From Candidatus Parvarchaeota archaeon (GTDB lineage: Archaea; Micrarchaeota; Micrarchaeia; Anstonellales; VGKX01), in NCBI GenBank assembly GCA_016866895.1, contig VGKX01000064.1, positions 1-6,316 of the forward strand: DNA of 6,316 nt. The letters run 5' to 3'. How positions within the stretch are numbered: the stretch's first letter is position 1; every line of letters begins with the position of its first letter. The translations under genes and the position numbers were made by a program. Below, one piece after another: positions 5,549 to 6,316 of the stretch. The notes under the pieces were generated by a model that ran no database searches, was not told the origin of the DNA, and saw nothing but the letters and a program-made list of their open reading frames with translations.

Positions 5549-6316
5549 CTAGTCCAGCCTTACCAGAAGCGTTGTCCTGTAAACTTTTTTTCCTTCCTTT
5601 GACATGCCATGAAGCTTTTCTGTCCGAAGATATGGAAGGCCGAAAAAATTCAGCGACTCAATGGCCTTTTGCCGCTCGCCTGCATACAGGTCATAGCCCT
5701 CGCGAAGCTGCTCAAGCTTGCTTACAAAGGAGTTTTTTTTCAGGTACGCTTCAACTCTTTTCGCAAACCGCAGGGATTTTTCCTTTGTGGGTGCGCGAAA
5801 CTGGATTATTGCCTGGAAATAGCCGCCTGATTTTCTCGAGCAGGTCTGGCAGGTTGTCCCAAACTCCCCGATTTCCACCTTTCTTTCAAAAGAAAGAAGC
5901 GAGCCGTTGTAGTCCAAAAAAAATGTCGCGCTGCCCGAAGCAAGGTCAAAGTTAACCGACACGCACTTTGAGGCGCTTTTCAGCTTTGAGCAGATGAACT
6001 GCTCGATTTGCTCCTGCGTGTGCTCCCCCCATTCCAGAAGCTTCGTGCTGCCGCAAACGCCACAGCGCACGATTCCGAATTTGTTTGGCGGGTTGAACTT
6101 TACTGGAAGATGGTTGATGCAAAATGAACCTGCAAACTGCGTTGATTTTGAGGTTGCGCCGCAAGTCGGGCAGATTTTCTCCTTAATTGAGGTTGAGCTG
6201 GAAGCGTAATTGGGAGCGGGCACGCTTGCCTGCTTTTTTTTCCCAAATTGGCCCTCTGCACAGCTGGTTTTTGGTGCGTTTTGGCTGCCAGGTTGTGCTG
6301 ATTTTTGCGCTGATTT
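5549..6316 (-). CDS. NMD3 family protein (ribosome-associated zinc protein), N-terminus open at window edge
   Basis: Homologue of NMD3, which in eukaryotes is the export adaptor of the 60S subunit; in archaea a role in large-subunit biogenesis is assumed. Counting from the GTG at 6223, zinc-type pairs are C18-x2-C21, C35-x2-H38, C54-x2-C57 and C125-x2-C128. The NMD3 hallmark CQTCSRKSGGYFQAIIQFR covers 125-143, and the end (GYDLY at 177-181 region, then GKKVYRTTLLVRLD) matches the family's conserved C-terminal part. The frame stays open for 31 further codons to the edge without any ATG, GTG or TTG, and GTG 6223 has only a weak AGG before it, so the true start probably lies beyond the window. 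The extra segment is low-complexity (A, Q, K, S, P), unlike the usual NMD3 start close to the first CxxC. If GTG 6223 is used, the protein is 224 residues. The gene converges with tRNA-His; T tracts in the 45-bp repeats could end its transcript. Confidence 0.88.
   Translation of the reverse strand, partial: KSAQKSAQPGSQNAPKTSCAEGQFGKKKQASVPAPNYASSSTSIKEKICPTCGATSKSTQFAGSFCINHLPVKFNPPNKFGIVRCGVCGSTKLLEWGEHTQEQIEQFICSKLKSASKCVSVNFDLASGSATFFLDYNGSLLSFERKVEIGEFGTTCQTCSRKSGGYFQAIIQFRAPTKEKSLRFAKRVEAYLKKNSFVSKLEQLREGYDLYAGERQKAIESLNFFGLPYLRTEKLHGMSKEGKKVYRTTLLVRLD

Noticed and set aside
5572..5955. Plus-strand frame opposite the NMD3 gene
   Set aside because: The opposite strand encodes clear NMD3 motifs, and this frame has no domain or start signal.

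Overview
The window is archaeal chromosomal DNA. This is shown by an archaeal-type ribosomal protein L11, a single-chain archaeal topoisomerase I with the YPRTSSQ active site, an NMD3 homologue (a family of Archaea and eukaryotes), an intron-bearing tRNA-His with a genome-encoded G-1 and no encoded CCA, and A/T-rich TATA elements 20-30 bases before transcription starts. A secreted protein built from C-x-D-G-T-x-x-G-x-C repeats is of a kind I associate with DPANN lineages (Diapherotrites, Micrarchaeota, Woesearchaeota). DPANN origin is an inference; nothing here fixes the phylum.

Layout. 1-302 (minus): 5' part of the L11 gene, running off the left edge. 303-564: divergent intergenic region with promoter-like elements for both flanking genes and two G6 tracts. 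565-1560 (plus): ftsZ. 1561-1827: a terminator-like inverted repeat followed by a strong TATA element. 1828-4131 (plus): DNA topoisomerase I with two C-terminal zinc-binding motifs and a long low-complexity tail. 4192-5046 (plus): secreted, cysteine-rich, probably membrane-anchored protein of unknown function, with its own near-leaderless promoter. 5127-5280 (plus): tRNA-His(GTG) interrupted by an 80-base intron. 5281-5548: no protein gene; it holds two perfect 45-bp tandem repeats (5315-5404) and a stretch (5405-5548) rich in nested complementary segments, a candidate structured RNA. 5549-6316 (minus): NMD3 homologue, convergent with the tRNA and open to the right edge.

Most of the window is housekeeping: translation (L11, tRNA-His, NMD3), cell division (FtsZ) and DNA topology (TopA). 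Each plus-strand gene seems to have its own promoter, so this is a row of single-gene units rather than one operon. The least explained parts are the cysteine-rich surface protein, the fold of the tRNA intron, and the 270-bp non-coding block of tandem repeats and helices between the tRNA and the NMD3 gene. I see no mobile element, CRISPR array or defence system.
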